Part shown: piece by piece, positions 26,178 through 35,977 of the stretch
How positions within the stretch are numbered: position 1 is the stretch's first letter
How the letters are laid out: every line of letters starts with the position of its first letter
Source of the DNA: Flavobacterium anhuiense
GTDB taxonomy: Bacteria > Bacteroidota > Bacteroidia > Flavobacteriales > Flavobacteriaceae
Direction of reading: 5' to 3'
DNA length: 64,000 nucleotides
NCBI RefSeq assembly: GCF_900101855.1
Contig: NZ_FMVC01000003.1
Location: 206,892 to 270,891, forward strand
The notes under the pieces: generated by a model
Told to the model about the DNA's origin: nothing
The model's input: only the letters and a program-made list of their open reading frames with translations
The model's database searches: none
Made by a program: the position numbers and the translations under genes

Positions 26178-27488
26178 ATGAATATCAAAAAAACATACTG
26201 TACGGTACTTATTCTATTCTTTTGCTTTATTCAGGCAAAGGCACAGGAAGTTCTTACTATTGAACAAGCTATGACTATAGCTTTGGAAAATAATTTTGAA
26301 ATTAAAATTGCTAAAAACAATTCCAAAATAAACGAAACAAACGTTACAATTGGAAATGCAGGAATGCTGCCAACAGCAACGGCAAACATTACAGATAACA
26401 ATAGCATTACCAACTCTACACAAGTACGACAAGACGGTACATCTACCTCATTGGATAACGCCAAAAACAATAGTTTAAATTATGGTGTCAGTATAGGTTG
26501 GACTGTTTTTGACGGAATGAAAATGTTTGCCAAACTAGATCAGCTGAAAGAACTTCAAAAATTGGGTGACGCAGAATTAAAAAGAACTATTTTAGTCAAA
26601 ATTGCACAGGTAAATTCGGCTTATTATGATTTAGTGCAAATGCAACAACAATTGGCGGCACTAGACACTACAATAGTAATTTCGAATCAGCGCTTAACTT
26701 TAGCAAAAAATCGCTTTAGTATCGGGAAAGCTTCAAAGCTGGAAGTTTTAAATGCTCAAGTTGATTTAAATTCAGATCAGGTTGCTTTGCTTAGACAAAA
26801 AGAATCTTATGCCAATGGCAAAATCTTGCTGAATCAGCATTTAGCACGCGATCCAAAGATTGATTTCAAAGTTACAGATGAAGTCAAAGTAGACAACAAA
26901 TTAGTATTGGCCGATTTGATGGATTTGGCCCAAAAACAAAATCCAGGTTTAGAGGCGCAAATTATCAATAAACGTATCGCCGAATTACAGCTCAAACAAG
27001 TAAAAGCAGACCGATACCCTACTTTAAGATTAACTTCAGGATACAACTTTTCTGAAAGTCAGTCTAGTTTGGGTTTTACCAGCGAAACGTCTTCAAGAGG
27101 TTTGAACTACGGTTTTAATGCTTCGATGAATATTTTTGACGGTTTTAATCAGCATCGCAACGAGAAAGTAGCCAAACTGCAGATTGAAAATTCTCAACTT
27201 GCAATCGAACAGCAGAATACGCTTCTGAATACGCAATTGAGCACTGCATTTCAAACGTATTTGACAAACTTAGAACTAATTGATTTAGAAGAAAATAATG
27301 AGAATATTGCTAGGCAGAATCTAGAAATCACGCTAGACAAATTTAAAATCGGTACCATTACAACACTTGATTTTAGAACTGCCCAGCTAAATTATGTCAA
27401 TGCAAAAGTGCGTTATAGTAACGCACAATACGAAGCAAAATTATCTGAAATTGCTCTTAAAGAATTAGCAGGAAATATTAATTTTTAG
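26178..27488 (+). CDS. TolC-family outer membrane efflux protein
   Basis: This 436-residue outer-membrane channel has a signal peptide (cleaved after FIQAKAQ) and two OEP repeats. Repeat one begins LTIEQAMTIALENNFEIKIAK. The second begins near residue 255 and has the matching long helices (GLEAQIINKRIAELQLKQVKADRYPTL, in part). GYNFSESQSS and FNASMNIFDGF are the periplasmic-end beta strands. With the upstream adaptor and pump it completes a tripartite efflux system that spans both membranes. It starts 36 bases after the pump gene, and a long hairpin with a T-tract follows. Confidence 0.93.
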   Translation: MNIKKTYCTVLILFFCFIQAKAQEVLTIEQAMTIALENNFEIKIAKNNSKINETNVTIGNAGMLPTATANITDNNSITNSTQVRQDGTSTSLDNAKNNSLNYGVSIGWTVFDGMKMFAKLDQLKELQKLGDAELKRTILVKIAQVNSAYYDLVQMQQQLAALDTTIVISNQRLTLAKNRFSIGKASKLEVLNAQVDLNSDQVALLRQKESYANGKILLNQHLARDPKIDFKVTDEVKVDNKLVLADLMDLAQKQNPGLEAQIINKRIAELQLKQVKADRYPTLRLTSGYNFSESQSSLGFTSETSSRGLNYGFNASMNIFDGFNQHRNEKVAKLQIENSQLAIEQQNTLLNTQLSTAFQTYLTNLELIDLEENNENIARQNLEITLDKFKIGTITTLDFRTAQLNYVNAKVRYSNAQYEAKLSEIALKELAGNINF

Positions 27489-27513
27489 CTTTCCTGATTA
27501 AAAAACCAAATAC

Positions 27514-27588
27514 GATCTGCTAAATCTACTAAATCTCCGCGTTATTTTTTTTCTCGCAGATTTAGCAGATCTAGCAGATTTTTTTTTA
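27514..27588 (+). terminator. Terminator-like ATCTGCTAAATCT hairpin after the efflux operon
   Basis: Left arm 27514-27541 and right arm 27553-27579 are imperfect inverted copies made of the word ATCTGCTAAATCT. The right arm is followed by a run of T. The rest of the gap up to 27759 shows nothing else. Confidence 0.65.
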
Positions 27589-27759
27589 TTACCAAGAATC
27601 TCGAATTTCTTAAAGACTTATTTTTTTGCATAAGTACATGAGTAAATGTCTGTGTCTATTCTAAATGAATTTAGAATGCCTCAATGAGTTAAAATATTTT
27701 CTTCCGTTTTACGTTCAAAAGTTGATTTTTAATTTAAATTTGTTTCAAAACCCACTTCA

Positions 27760-28623
27760 ATGATTACATACAATACCAAAGACTGGTTTACATTTATTTT
27801 TCATTTTCATAAATCGGATACTGTTAGAAAACTATTTACGATTATGATTGCAATTGGAATATATGCTGCAATAATATGTTATCTTGAACTTCATTATTTT
27901 AAAGTAACTAAAAACGATTATATTCATAATATTCCAATTATGCATGGAATGTTAGGGTTTGTCATTTCGCTTTTGCTTGTTTTCAGAACCAATACCGCTT
28001 ACGACAGATGGTGGGAAGGCCGTAAACTCTGGGGCGGACTTGTAAATAATAGCAGAAATCTGGCTATTAAGCTTTCGGCAATTTTAAAAGATGAAAATGA
28101 TAGAAAGTTTTTCAGAAAATATATTCCCATGTATGCCGATATTCTTAATCAGCATTTAAAAGATGAAGACACCAGCAAACAGCTTTTTGAAGATGTTGAT
28201 CTGGAAATTGATCATCATAAACACAAACCAAATCAGTTGAAAAGAATCATGTATCACAAAATCAACGATTTGTACGATGCAGGAAAAATATCTGGGGAAC
28301 AACTTATTACTTTAAACGACGAATTGGTTGCTTTTACAGATATCTGCGGGGCATGCGAACGCATCAAAAACACGCCTATTCCCTATTCTTACAGCGCTTT
28401 TATCAAGAAATTCATCTTCTTTTACACCATGACGCTACCGTTTGGATATTCAGTAAGTTTGGGGTATCTGGTAGCTCCTGTCGTAGTTTTTATATTTTAT
28501 GTTTTGGCGAGTTTAGAGCTAATTGCAGAAGAGATTGAAGACCCATTTGGGAATGATGAAAATGATCTTCCTACAAGAAAAATATCCGAAAACATCAAAA
28601 AACATGTTGAAGAATTAATATAA
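27760..28623 (+). CDS. Bestrophin family (UPF0187) chloride-channel-like protein
   Basis: This 287-residue inner-membrane protein has hydrophobic segments near residues 25-45 and 62-82 and a pair at about 215-255. VFRTNTAYDRWWEGRKLWGGLVN is the bestrophin signature after the second helix, with the pore-lining neck region before it. IKNTPIPYSYSAFIKKFIFFY near residue 203 is the second conserved block. Bacterial homologues form pentameric channels; one studied member (KpBest) conducts sodium. Ion choice here cannot be read from sequence. It stands alone between two terminators. Confidence 0.92.
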   Translation: MITYNTKDWFTFIFHFHKSDTVRKLFTIMIAIGIYAAIICYLELHYFKVTKNDYIHNIPIMHGMLGFVISLLLVFRTNTAYDRWWEGRKLWGGLVNNSRNLAIKLSAILKDENDRKFFRKYIPMYADILNQHLKDEDTSKQLFEDVDLEIDHHKHKPNQLKRIMYHKINDLYDAGKISGEQLITLNDELVAFTDICGACERIKNTPIPYSYSAFIKKFIFFYTMTLPFGYSVSLGYLVAPVVVFIFYVLASLELIAEEIEDPFGNDENDLPTRKISENIKKHVEELI

Positions 28624-28674
28624 ATTCAAAACACTTACAAAAACCTAAAAAACAAGTATTTAAGCGATAAAAAA

Positions 28675-28696
28675 ACTCGTTGGACGAGTATTTTTT
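28675..28696 (+). terminator. Intrinsic terminator after the bestrophin gene
   Basis: ACTCGT and ACGAGT pair around a TGG loop and are followed by ATTTTTT. It sits 52 bases after the stop codon. Confidence 0.8.
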
Positions 28697-28800
28697 GAAG
28701 TCTGATAAATATGTTATAAAATTTGTAACAGCATTTTAAATTCCCTCCTTTAAAATTGCTTTAATTTTTCTTTGTTACTAATTTTTTAACTTCTTTTACG

Positions 28801-29802
28801 ATGAAAAAAATTATCACACTTGTCTTTTTTGCTTTCCTGATTGTCAATTGCACCTACGAACCTGTAAATACTGACATTCAATCTGAGGCTAAACAAACGA
28901 ATATTTCAACTGCTTCTGCAACGGCTAAAGGAACTTATTCCAACTGCGATCCAATTTCAATTAATATTATGGCTGGCCAGTTTACCAACGCTGGAAAAGT
29001 TTTAATTGAAAATGACGCTACAAATCTTTACGTAACCTATACTGCATTTCAAGATTGGTATTTTAGTGAATTACATTTATATGTAGGTCCTTATGCCAAT
29101 GTACCATTAGCAAATGGAAATCCTATTCCTGGACAATTTCCATATAAAAAATCTTTTAATCCATTAGTTCAAAGCTATACTTTTATAATTCCTCTTTCTG
29201 CAATCGTTCTGGATGCTAACAAATGTTTATTTATTGCTGCGCATTCTAGCATGAAAAACATTGTAAACGGAACTGTTATCAGAACTGAAACTGGATGGGC
29301 TGGTGATATTAAATTCCCTGGAAAAAATTGGGCTACTTATTTCAATTACTGTTTGAGAACCTGCGATACTCCGCCACCTCCACCCCTAACTACCTGTGAT
29401 ACTGCCTATATGTTTGGCAACAATACTTTCAACAGTTTGCAACTTTCAGAAAAATGGGGCTGGGTTACGTCTTACAGCAATGTCACAAACGGAACTTATA
29501 CTTATAACTTGTATGCAGGTGCAGGACAAAATAATATCAATAACGGATATTTGGCTGGAACTGTAACCGTTGTCATTCAAGGAAGCAACGTACAAGTAAC
29601 CTTAAACGCAACTCACTCTGGAACCGTATTTACAGAATCACACGTGTATCTATCCGACAGTCCGCCAACTACAGCGGCTCCTGGACAATATGGCAACCAG
29701 CATACTTTAAACAATACTACCACAGATACTTACAATTTGACTTACAGTGGAGACGGAAGTTTCTGGCTAATTGTTCATGCGGGAGTTTGCACCACCGAAT
29801 AA
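28801..29802 (+). CDS. Two-domain surface lipoprotein of unknown function
   Basis: This is a 333-residue lipoprotein with signal MKKIITLVFFAFLIVNC. Two beta-rich domains are joined by a proline linker (CDTPPPPPLTTCDT) at about residues 198-211. Domain one has YFSELHLYVGPY and ETGWAGDIKFPGKNWATYF, a pattern I have seen in Bacteroidota and archaeal surface proteins but cannot name. Domain two (about 212-333) has a similar shape, with TESHVYLSDSP matching SELHLYVG, so the domains may be duplicates. It is probably exposed on the cell surface. It has its own terminator and no operon partners. Confidence 0.7.
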   Translation: MKKIITLVFFAFLIVNCTYEPVNTDIQSEAKQTNISTASATAKGTYSNCDPISINIMAGQFTNAGKVLIENDATNLYVTYTAFQDWYFSELHLYVGPYANVPLANGNPIPGQFPYKKSFNPLVQSYTFIIPLSAIVLDANKCLFIAAHSSMKNIVNGTVIRTETGWAGDIKFPGKNWATYFNYCLRTCDTPPPPPLTTCDTAYMFGNNTFNSLQLSEKWGWVTSYSNVTNGTYTYNLYAGAGQNNINNGYLAGTVTVVIQGSNVQVTLNATHSGTVFTESHVYLSDSPPTTAAPGQYGNQHTLNNTTTDTYNLTYSGDGSFWLIVHAGVCTTE

Positions 29803-29829
29803 TTTTGAATTAGTATATAAATTAGGAGA

Positions 29830-29860
29830 AAAAGAGAGGACCCAAAATTCTCTCTTTTTT
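29830..29860 (+). terminator. Intrinsic terminator after the surface lipoprotein gene
   Basis: AAAAGAGAG (29830-29838) pairs with CTCTCTTTT (29850-29858) around an 11-base loop, with further T. It lies 28 bases after the stop. Confidence 0.82.
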
Positions 29861-29959
29861 ATTCTATGCGATCCTACACAAAGCATAAAAAAGGCTTAAA
29901 TATTCAAAGTGTATATATATTTTTAGTAAATTTAGTTCTTCACCCAAAAATTAAATTTA

Positions 29960-30892
29960 ATGAACAATCAACGATTTTTAGTCAATCCGCTCCAATTATC
30001 GCAAGAGAAATCATTAAAAACTCTTGTAGAAAACAGAACGATTTACAACCTTAATAATTGTGAATTAAATCTATTTGAAACCTACGAATCGACTCAAAAA
30101 GTCCCATTAAAATTTAATGATTTGGTGGTTACCAGTATGCTGAGAGGCAAAAAAATCATGCATCTTTTTGATGATCCTGAATTTGTTTACCTTCCGGGTG
30201 AAACAGTCATTGTACCTTCAAATGTAGAAATGAAAATTGATTTTCCTGAGGCTTCAAAAAACAATCCTACACAATGTTTGGCATTAGCGATTGATCAGGA
30301 TAAAATTGTTGAAATATTAAACTTCTTAAATGAACAATATCCGAAAGAAGGAACCAATATGTATTGGCAGTTGAATTACCAAAACTACTTCTTTTACAAC
30401 AATGTAGAAATGGCCGCTACAATTAATAAACTCATAAAAGAATGTATGAGCACTTCAGTTGCGAAAGATATTTTTGCAGATTTAACAATAAAAGAATTAT
30501 TAATCAGAATTATTCAAACTCAAACGGTAAAATCTATAGACGAAGGAAAATTTTTGGACGCAAACAATCCCATAAAAGAAGTTACAGAATATATCAAACA
30601 GAATCTGAAAGAAAATATAAGCTTAAAATCTCTGAGCGAAAAAGCATGCATGAGCACTACCTCTTTCTATCGTTTCTTTAAACGCGAACTAGGAATGAGT
30701 CCGATTGAATATATTTTGAATGAGAAAATAAAATGTGCTAAAAATCTTTTGAAGAATCCAACCCTTCAAATTAACGAAGTCTGTTATTTAGCTGGCTTTG
30801 AAGATGCCAATTATTTCATTAGATTATTTAAAAAATACGAAGGAATTACGCCGAAACAGTATCAGTTACTTTATATTAATCAAAGGTGCTAA
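29960..30892 (+). CDS. AraC-family transcriptional regulator
   Basis: This 310-residue cytoplasmic regulator has an N-terminal ~190-residue sensing domain of the AraC N-type (LPGETVIVPSNVEMKIDFPE is a cupin-like strand pair). The C-terminal AraC/XylS domain (about 210-305) carries two helix-turn-helices: ISLKSLSEKACMSTTSFYRFFK and LQINEVCYLAGFEDANYFIRLFK, with the closing GITPKQYQ. The downstream reverse genes (DUF779 and aldehyde dehydrogenase) are convergent with it. AraC regulators of aldehyde dehydrogenase / DUF779 pairs are common, so it may control them. Confidence 0.9.
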   Translation: MNNQRFLVNPLQLSQEKSLKTLVENRTIYNLNNCELNLFETYESTQKVPLKFNDLVVTSMLRGKKIMHLFDDPEFVYLPGETVIVPSNVEMKIDFPEASKNNPTQCLALAIDQDKIVEILNFLNEQYPKEGTNMYWQLNYQNYFFYNNVEMAATINKLIKECMSTSVAKDIFADLTIKELLIRIIQTQTVKSIDEGKFLDANNPIKEVTEYIKQNLKENISLKSLSEKACMSTTSFYRFFKRELGMSPIEYILNEKIKCAKNLLKNPTLQINEVCYLAGFEDANYFIRLFKKYEGITPKQYQLLYINQRC

Positions 30893-30953
30893 GGTTCTAA
30901 GATTCTAAGATTTTTTATCGGAGACTGAAAACTGTGACTGAGACTTAAAACTT

Positions 30954-31328
30954 TTACTCAATCCTTGTAACCGGCACTAGATTTAACTCTTCTTCTGGAG
31001 TGAAAATTCTGTATTCAATTTGAAATGTTTTCTTTAATGGAGTTTCTAATGAAAAACCACCGACTCCGAATGCATCAATTACCGTTAGAGTAAAATGCGC
31101 ATGTTTCCAGTATTCAAATAAATCTTTATCTACCCAAAATTCGGCGCCTTCAACTGTACCAATGCAAACATCCCCTGTTCGCTGATAATAACCGCCTTTC
31201 TCGAAACACTGCGGTTGCGTGCCTTCACAGCATCCTCCTGCCTGATAAAACATTAGGTCGCCATGTTTTTCTTTTAAAACTTTAATCAGTTCTATCGCTT
31301 TTTCTGCGGCATCAATTCGTTTAATCAT
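30954..31328 (-). CDS. DUF779 family protein
   Basis: This 124-residue cytoplasmic protein has LMFYQAGGCCEGTQPQCFEKGG, the cysteine-rich signature of DUF779, and ends in the acidic PEEELNLVPVTRIE. The family very often sits beside an NAD-dependent aldehyde dehydrogenase, as here, but its biochemical role is not settled. The cysteines suggest metal or thiol chemistry. It lies 225 bases downstream of the dehydrogenase gene on the same strand. Confidence 0.9.
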   Translation of the reverse strand: MIKRIDAAEKAIELIKVLKEKHGDLMFYQAGGCCEGTQPQCFEKGGYYQRTGDVCIGTVEGAEFWVDKDLFEYWKHAHFTLTVIDAFGVGGFSLETPLKKTFQIEYRIFTPEEELNLVPVTRIE

Positions 31329-31404
31329 CGTTTTATCTACTAAAATTTAAAAGCAGCAAACTCTATAAAGAAATTTACTGCTTAACATAACCAACTATTT
31401 GTAT

Positions 31405-31512
31405 TTACTTACATTCAAACTGTAATTTGATTGTATTGGATATTTGCAAATCAAAATTGCCTGGAGGAAGTTTGCTTAATGCCATTAAATTTTCATTTAA
31501 CGCCCCATGCAT
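31405..31512 (-). pseudogene. Possible short gene or gene remnant between ALDH and DUF779
   Basis: On the reverse strand a 35-residue reading frame runs from the ATG at 31512: MHGALNENLMALSKLPPG, then NFDLQISNTIKLQFECK and a stop. The text looks protein-like, and the frame is open a few codons further upstream (VGD). I do not recognise it. It could be a decayed C-terminal fragment or chance in a 225-base gap. Confidence 0.25.
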
Positions 31513-31553
31513 GTCGCCAACCTAAATACTCCAGGATTTTGATTATCTTTTTC

Positions 31554-33059
31554 TTAGAAGAATCCCAATTTCTTTTTGTCGTAAGAAATCAGCATGTTTT
31601 TGGTCTGACGATATTGGCTTAGCATCATTTTATGATTTTCGCGACCAATTCCAGATTGTTTGTAACCTCCAAACGGAGCTCCTGCTGGATAAGAATGGTA
31701 CTGATTGATCCAGACACGACCTGACTGAATTGCTCTAGGAACCTGATAAATTTCGTGTGCGTCACGTGTCCAAACTCCCGCACCTAATCCGTACATGGTA
31801 TCATTGGCAATTTCGATAGCTTCTTCGGTAGTTTTGAAAGTGGTTACCGCTAAAACAGGCCCAAAAATCTCTTCTTGGAAAATTCTCATTTTGTTATGGC
31901 CTTTAAATAATGTTGGTTTAATATAGTAACCGCCTTCTAGTTCGCCTCCCAATTTATTTTCATCACCTCCAGTCAATAATTCTGCTCCTTCTTCTTTTCC
32001 TAATTTGATATAAGACATGATTTTTTCTTTCTGAACAATTGAAGTCTGAGCTCCAATCATTGTCGATTTATCCAACGGATTTCCAGCTATAATGGCTTCA
32101 GTTCTTTCAATCACTTTTTTAATGAACTTGTCATAAATGTCTTCGTGAATTAATAATCTAGAAGGACAAGTACAAATTTCTCCCTGATTTAAAGCAAATA
32201 ACACAGCACCTTCTACGGCTTTGTCAAAGAAGTCATCATCGTGATCTGCTACCGAAGGGAAGAAAATATTTGGAGATTTACCACCCAATTCTAAAGTTAC
32301 CGGAATAATATTTTCTGTTGCATACTGCATCACTAAACGTCCTGTAGTAGTAGAACCTGTAAATGCTGCTTTTGATACTTTTTTATTGGTTACTAACGGA
32401 CGTCCTAATTCAGCTCCAAATCCGTTTACAATATTTAAAACTCCAGGAGGAAGAATGTCGCCAATTAATTCCATCAAAACCATAATAGAAATTGGAGTGC
32501 TTTCGGCTGGTTTTAAGACAATTGTATTTCCTGCTGCAAGTGCTGGAGCAATTTTCCAAACTGCCATTAAAATCGGGAAATTCCAAGGAATAATCTGAGC
32601 TACCACTCCAAGAGGTTCGCTTAACGCAATAGAAACCGTTTGCGAATCTAGTTCTGAAATAGCACTTTCTTCTGCACGAATTACGCCCGCAAAATATCTA
32701 AAATGGTCAATTGCCAGCGGTATGTCTGCCGCAAGCGTTTCGCGGATTGGTTTTCCGTTGTCAACCGTTTCTACTGCTGCTATGTATTCTAAATTGTCTT
32801 CAATTTTCTGTGCAATCTTATTCAATAAAATACTTCTTTCGGTTACAGAAGTTTTCCCCCAAGTCTTAAATGCTTCATAAGCAGTATCCACAGCCAATTC
32901 TAGATCTTCTTTTCCAGAATGCGCTGCTTTAGTAAATACTTTTCCATCAATAGGAGAAACTACATCAAAGTATTCTCCTGTAATTGGTGCGGTAAATTTT
33001 CCACCAATATAGTTATTGTATTTTGCCTTAAATTCAGGTCTTTTTACTGCAGTACTCAT
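31554..33059 (-). CDS. NAD(P)-dependent aldehyde dehydrogenase
   Basis: This 501-residue soluble enzyme oxidises aldehydes to carboxylic acids. [14 protein letters not shown] holds the general-base Glu, and [17 protein letters not shown] holds the catalytic Cys near residue 300. [23 protein letters not shown] and [11 protein letters not shown] are NAD-binding motifs, and [10 protein letters not shown] is the C-terminal conserved block. It resembles the acetaldehyde-type AldB/ExaC group, which commonly travels with DUF779. I chose ATG 33059 ([11 protein letters not shown]) because a TAnnTTTG box lies 24 bases upstream of it; 27 further in-frame residues do not resemble the family. Confidence 0.94.
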   Translation of the reverse strand: MSTAVKRPEFKAKYNNYIGGKFTAPITGEYFDVVSPIDGKVFTKAAHSGKEDLELAVDTAYEAFKTWGKTSVTERSILLNKIAQKIEDNLEYIAAVETVDNGKPIRETLAADIPLAIDHFRYFAGVIRAEESAISELDSQTVSIALSEPLGVVAQIIPWNFPILMAVWKIAPALAAGNTIVLKPAESTPISIMVLMELIGDILPPGVLNIVNGFGAELGRPLVTNKKVSKAAFTGSTTTGRLVMQYATENIIPVTLELGGKSPNIFFPSVADHDDDFFDKAVEGAVLFALNQGEICTCPSRLLIHEDIYDKFIKKVIERTEAIIAGNPLDKSTMIGAQTSIVQKEKIMSYIKLGKEEGAELLTGGDENKLGGELEGGYYIKPTLFKGHNKMRIFQEEIFGPVLAVTTFKTTEEAIEIANDTMYGLGAGVWTRDAHEIYQVPRAIQSGRVWINQYHSYPAGAPFGGYKQSGIGRENHKMMLSQYRQTKNMLISYDKKKLGFF

Positions 33060-33082
33060 AATATTCTTTTTTTGATTTACTC

Positions 33083-33090
33083 CAAATTTA
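33083..33090 (-). promoter_or_regulatory. -7 promoter element of the aldehyde dehydrogenase gene
   Basis: The reverse strand reads TAAATTTG, matching TAnnTTTG, and places transcription start near 33078. No clear -33 element is seen. Confidence 0.4.
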
Positions 33091-33295
33091 GTTTCATAAA
33101 AAGAAACAGAATAGCACTTTTCATTCATCTTGTAGCACAAAAATTACACATTCAGTTTTTTTAGTGTTTTATAATAATCATTTAATAAAATTTTAGCCTA
33201 TAAATTGCTAAATAATTAGTAGGCAGCATTTTTCGGTCAATTAAAAACAACTAGAAAAAACTACTCAATTTTTTCCTACTCCAACACGCAATCCT

Positions 33296-33303
33296 TATAT
33301 TTG
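33296..33303 (+). promoter_or_regulatory. -7 promoter element of pheT
   Basis: TATATTTG matches TAnnTTTG and lies 30 bases before the ATG at 33334. No clear TTG is seen at -33. Confidence 0.4.
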
Positions 33304-33333
33304 TAACCTCATACAAAGAATTAAAGAACTACA

Positions 33334-35754
33334 ATGAAAATATCTTACAACTGGTTAAAACAATTTATTAAAACAGATTGGACATCTGAGCAGACTTCTG
33401 AATTACTAACAGATTTAGGTTTAGAAGTTGAAGTTGTCGAAAAATATGAATCTATTAAAGGAGGCTTGGCAGGCGTTGTTGTTGGACACGTTTTGACATG
33501 CGAAAAACATCCTGATGCTGATAGATTGAAAGTCACTACAGTTAATATTGGTTTAGAAGCTCCTGTACAAATTGTATGTGGCGCTGCAAACGTGGCTGCA
33601 GGACAAAAAGTGCCAGTTGCTACCATTGGAACCGTTTTATATGATAAAGAAGGTGCAGAATTTACCATTAAAAAAGGAAAAATCCGCGGACAGGAAAGTC
33701 ACGGAATGATCTGTGCTGAAGATGAATTAGGTTTAGGAACTAGCCATGACGGAATTATGGTTTTGGCTGAAGATTTAGTTCCAGGAACTCCTGCGTCTGA
33801 AGTTTTCCAAATTGCAAATGATGAAGTTTTTGAAATCGGATTGACGCCAAACCGTGCCGATGCGATGAGCCATTTTGGAACTGCTCGTGATTTGAGAGCT
33901 GGAATGCTACAGCGGGGTGTAAACGTAGAATTGATTACGCCTTCTGTAAGCAATTTTAGAGTGGACATGCGTACGCTAAAAATCGACGTAAACGTTGAGG
34001 ACAATCATTTAGCTCCAAGATATTGCGGTGTAACTATCTCTGGAATTTCTGTTCATGAATCTCCAAGCTGGCTACAGGACCGTTTAAAAGCTATTGGATT
34101 AACTCCAAAAAACAATATTGTAGACGTTACTAATTATGTTTTACACGAATTAGGACAGCCTTTACACGCTTTTGATGCTGCGAAAATCAACGGAAAAATC
34201 ATTGTAAAAACAGTTGAAGAGGGAACTAAATTTGTAACTCTTGACGATGTTGAAAGAACGCTTCACAAAGAAGATTTAATGATTTGCGACGAAAAAGGTC
34301 CGCTATGTATTGCTGGGGTTTTTGGAGGTAAAAAATCTGGAGTTTCTGAAGGAACAACATCTATTTTCTTAGAAAGTGCCTATTTTGATCCGGTAAGCAT
34401 TCGTAAAACGGCAAAAAGACATCAATTGAGCACAGATGCTTCTTTCAGATTTGAAAGAGGAATTGACCCAACTATAACAGAATACGCTTTGAAACGTGCA
34501 GCGCTTTTAATTCAAGAAGTAGCTGGCGGAAAAATCACTTCTGATGTTGTGGAAGTGTATCCTAAAAAAGTAGAAGATTTCTCTGTTTTATTGAATTTCA
34601 GCCATGTTTCTAAAATCATCGGGCAAGAAATTCCAAAAGATACCATCAAAAAAATCTTGGTTTCTTTAGATATCAAAGTAAACAGCGTTTCTGATACCGG
34701 TTTAGGTTTAACAATTCCAGCATATCGTGTAGACGTTCAGCGCGAAATTGACGTAATCGAAGAAATTCTGAGAGTTTACGGTTATAACAATATTAATTTC
34801 TCTAAGAAATTTAATGCTACGGTAGCCAATTCGCCAAGAACAGAAGATTATAAAGTACAAAACGTAATTGCTTCTCAATTGAATTCTCAAGGCTTCCACG
34901 AAATGATGGCCAATTCGTTGACAACTGCTGCTTACGCCAAATTATCTACTTCATTAAAAGAAGAGCATAATGTATCAATGCTGAATCCGTTGAGCAATGA
35001 TTTAGCGACACTTCGCCAGTCCTTATTGTTTTCTGGCTTAGAAGCGGTTTCATACAACATTAATAGAAAAAATTCGGATTTAAAATTATTTGAATTCGGA
35101 AAAACTTATCATAAGTATTTAAACGGATACGAAGAGCACAAACATCTTTCTTTACTGATTTCTGGAAACAGAAACAAAGAAAGCTGGACAAATCCTCAGA
35201 AAACAACAGATTTCTTCTTGTTGAAAGGATATGTAAAAGCAATCTTATCTCGTTTGGGAATTGAAAAAATTTCAAATGCGCCAGTTCAATCTGATGTTTA
35301 TTCTGAAGGAACTGCGATTACTTACAACAATGATATTTTGGTTGAAATGGGTGTTATTAAAAAGCCTATTTTGAAACATTTCGGTATTAAACAAGATGTT
35401 TATTATGCAGATTTCAACTGGGATTTAGTTTTAAAAATAATTACTGGAAAAATTAAGTATTCTGAGATTCCTAAATACCCAGAAGTTCGTAGAGATTTGG
35501 CTTTATTAATTGACCAAAACACTACTTACGAAAGCATTTTCAACTTAGCAAAACAAACTGAGAAAGCGCTTTTAAAAGACATTAATTTATTTGACGTTTA
35601 TCAAGGAGACAAATTGCCAGAAGGAAAAAAATCTTACGCTTTGAGTTTTACTATTCAAGACAATACTAAAACATTAACCGACGCTCAAATCGACAAAATC
35701 ATGTCTAAATTACAGCAGACATTTGAAACTGAACTTGGAGCGAGTTTAAGATAA
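33334..35754 (+). CDS. pheT: Phenylalanine--tRNA ligase beta subunit
   Basis: This is the 806-residue beta chain of the alpha2-beta2 enzyme that charges tRNA-Phe. MKISYNWLKQFIKTD and GLEVEVVEKYE start the protein. A tRNA-binding OB fold covers about residues 42-150 (VVVGHVLTCEKHPDADRLKV), followed by B3/4 (FEIGLTPNRADAMS and the editing region). The B5 domain is at about 405-475, a catalytic-like core ends by about 690, and the C-terminal anticodon-binding FDX-ACB domain is at about 710-806 (YPEVRRDLALLIDQNTTYE). The length is normal. pheS is not beside it, as is usual in flavobacteria. Confidence 0.97.
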   Translation: MKISYNWLKQFIKTDWTSEQTSELLTDLGLEVEVVEKYESIKGGLAGVVVGHVLTCEKHPDADRLKVTTVNIGLEAPVQIVCGAANVAAGQKVPVATIGTVLYDKEGAEFTIKKGKIRGQESHGMICAEDELGLGTSHDGIMVLAEDLVPGTPASEVFQIANDEVFEIGLTPNRADAMSHFGTARDLRAGMLQRGVNVELITPSVSNFRVDMRTLKIDVNVEDNHLAPRYCGVTISGISVHESPSWLQDRLKAIGLTPKNNIVDVTNYVLHELGQPLHAFDAAKINGKIIVKTVEEGTKFVTLDDVERTLHKEDLMICDEKGPLCIAGVFGGKKSGVSEGTTSIFLESAYFDPVSIRKTAKRHQLSTDASFRFERGIDPTITEYALKRAALLIQEVAGGKITSDVVEVYPKKVEDFSVLLNFSHVSKIIGQEIPKDTIKKILVSLDIKVNSVSDTGLGLTIPAYRVDVQREIDVIEEILRVYGYNNINFSKKFNATVANSPRTEDYKVQNVIASQLNSQGFHEMMANSLTTAAYAKLSTSLKEEHNVSMLNPLSNDLATLRQSLLFSGLEAVSYNINRKNSDLKLFEFGKTYHKYLNGYEEHKHLSLLISGNRNKESWTNPQKTTDFFLLKGYVKAILSRLGIEKISNAPVQSDVYSEGTAITYNNDILVEMGVIKKPILKHFGIKQDVYYADFNWDLVLKIITGKIKYSEIPKYPEVRRDLALLIDQNTTYESIFNLAKQTEKALLKDINLFDVYQGDKLPEGKKSYALSFTIQDNTKTLTDAQIDKIMSKLQQTFETELGASLR

Positions 35755-35775
35755 AATCTCGTTATATTAATATAC

Positions 35776-35818
35776 AAACCCGACTTGTTTTTAAAAGAAC
35801 TAGTCGGGTTTTGTTTTT
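35776..35818 (+). terminator. Intrinsic terminator of pheT
   Basis: AAACCCGACT (35776-35785) pairs with AGTCGGGTTT (35802-35811) around a 16-base loop and is followed by a T-tract. It lies 21 bases after the stop codon. Confidence 0.88.
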
Positions 35819-35822
35819 TGCT

Positions 35823-35945
35823 TTAGGTTTCAAGTTTCAGGTTTCAGGTTTCAGGTTTCAAGTTTCAGGCTTCAAGTTGATATACTTTGAGTATAGTTTT
35901 ACCGCAAAGAGCGCTAAGATTTACGCAAAGTTTCGCAAAGGCTAA
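35823..35945. repeat. AGGTTTC tandem repeat and CGCAAAG-rich element
   Basis: From 35823 to about 35877 a 7-base unit (AGGTTTC or AAGTTTC) repeats about eight times. Next to it, 35899-35942 carries CGCAAAG-type words (ACCGCAAAGAGCGCTAAG, then TTACGCAAAGTTTCGCAAAG). The GTTTCAAG word also occurs near 611-635 and 3858-3890. No gene is present in this stretch. Confidence 0.65.
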
Positions 35946-35977
35946 ATTTTTAATTTTTAATTCTCAATTTTTAATTC

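Noticed and set aside
35823..35876. A CRISPR array
   Set aside because: The repeats are 7 bases long, contiguous and without spacers, and no cas gene is present.
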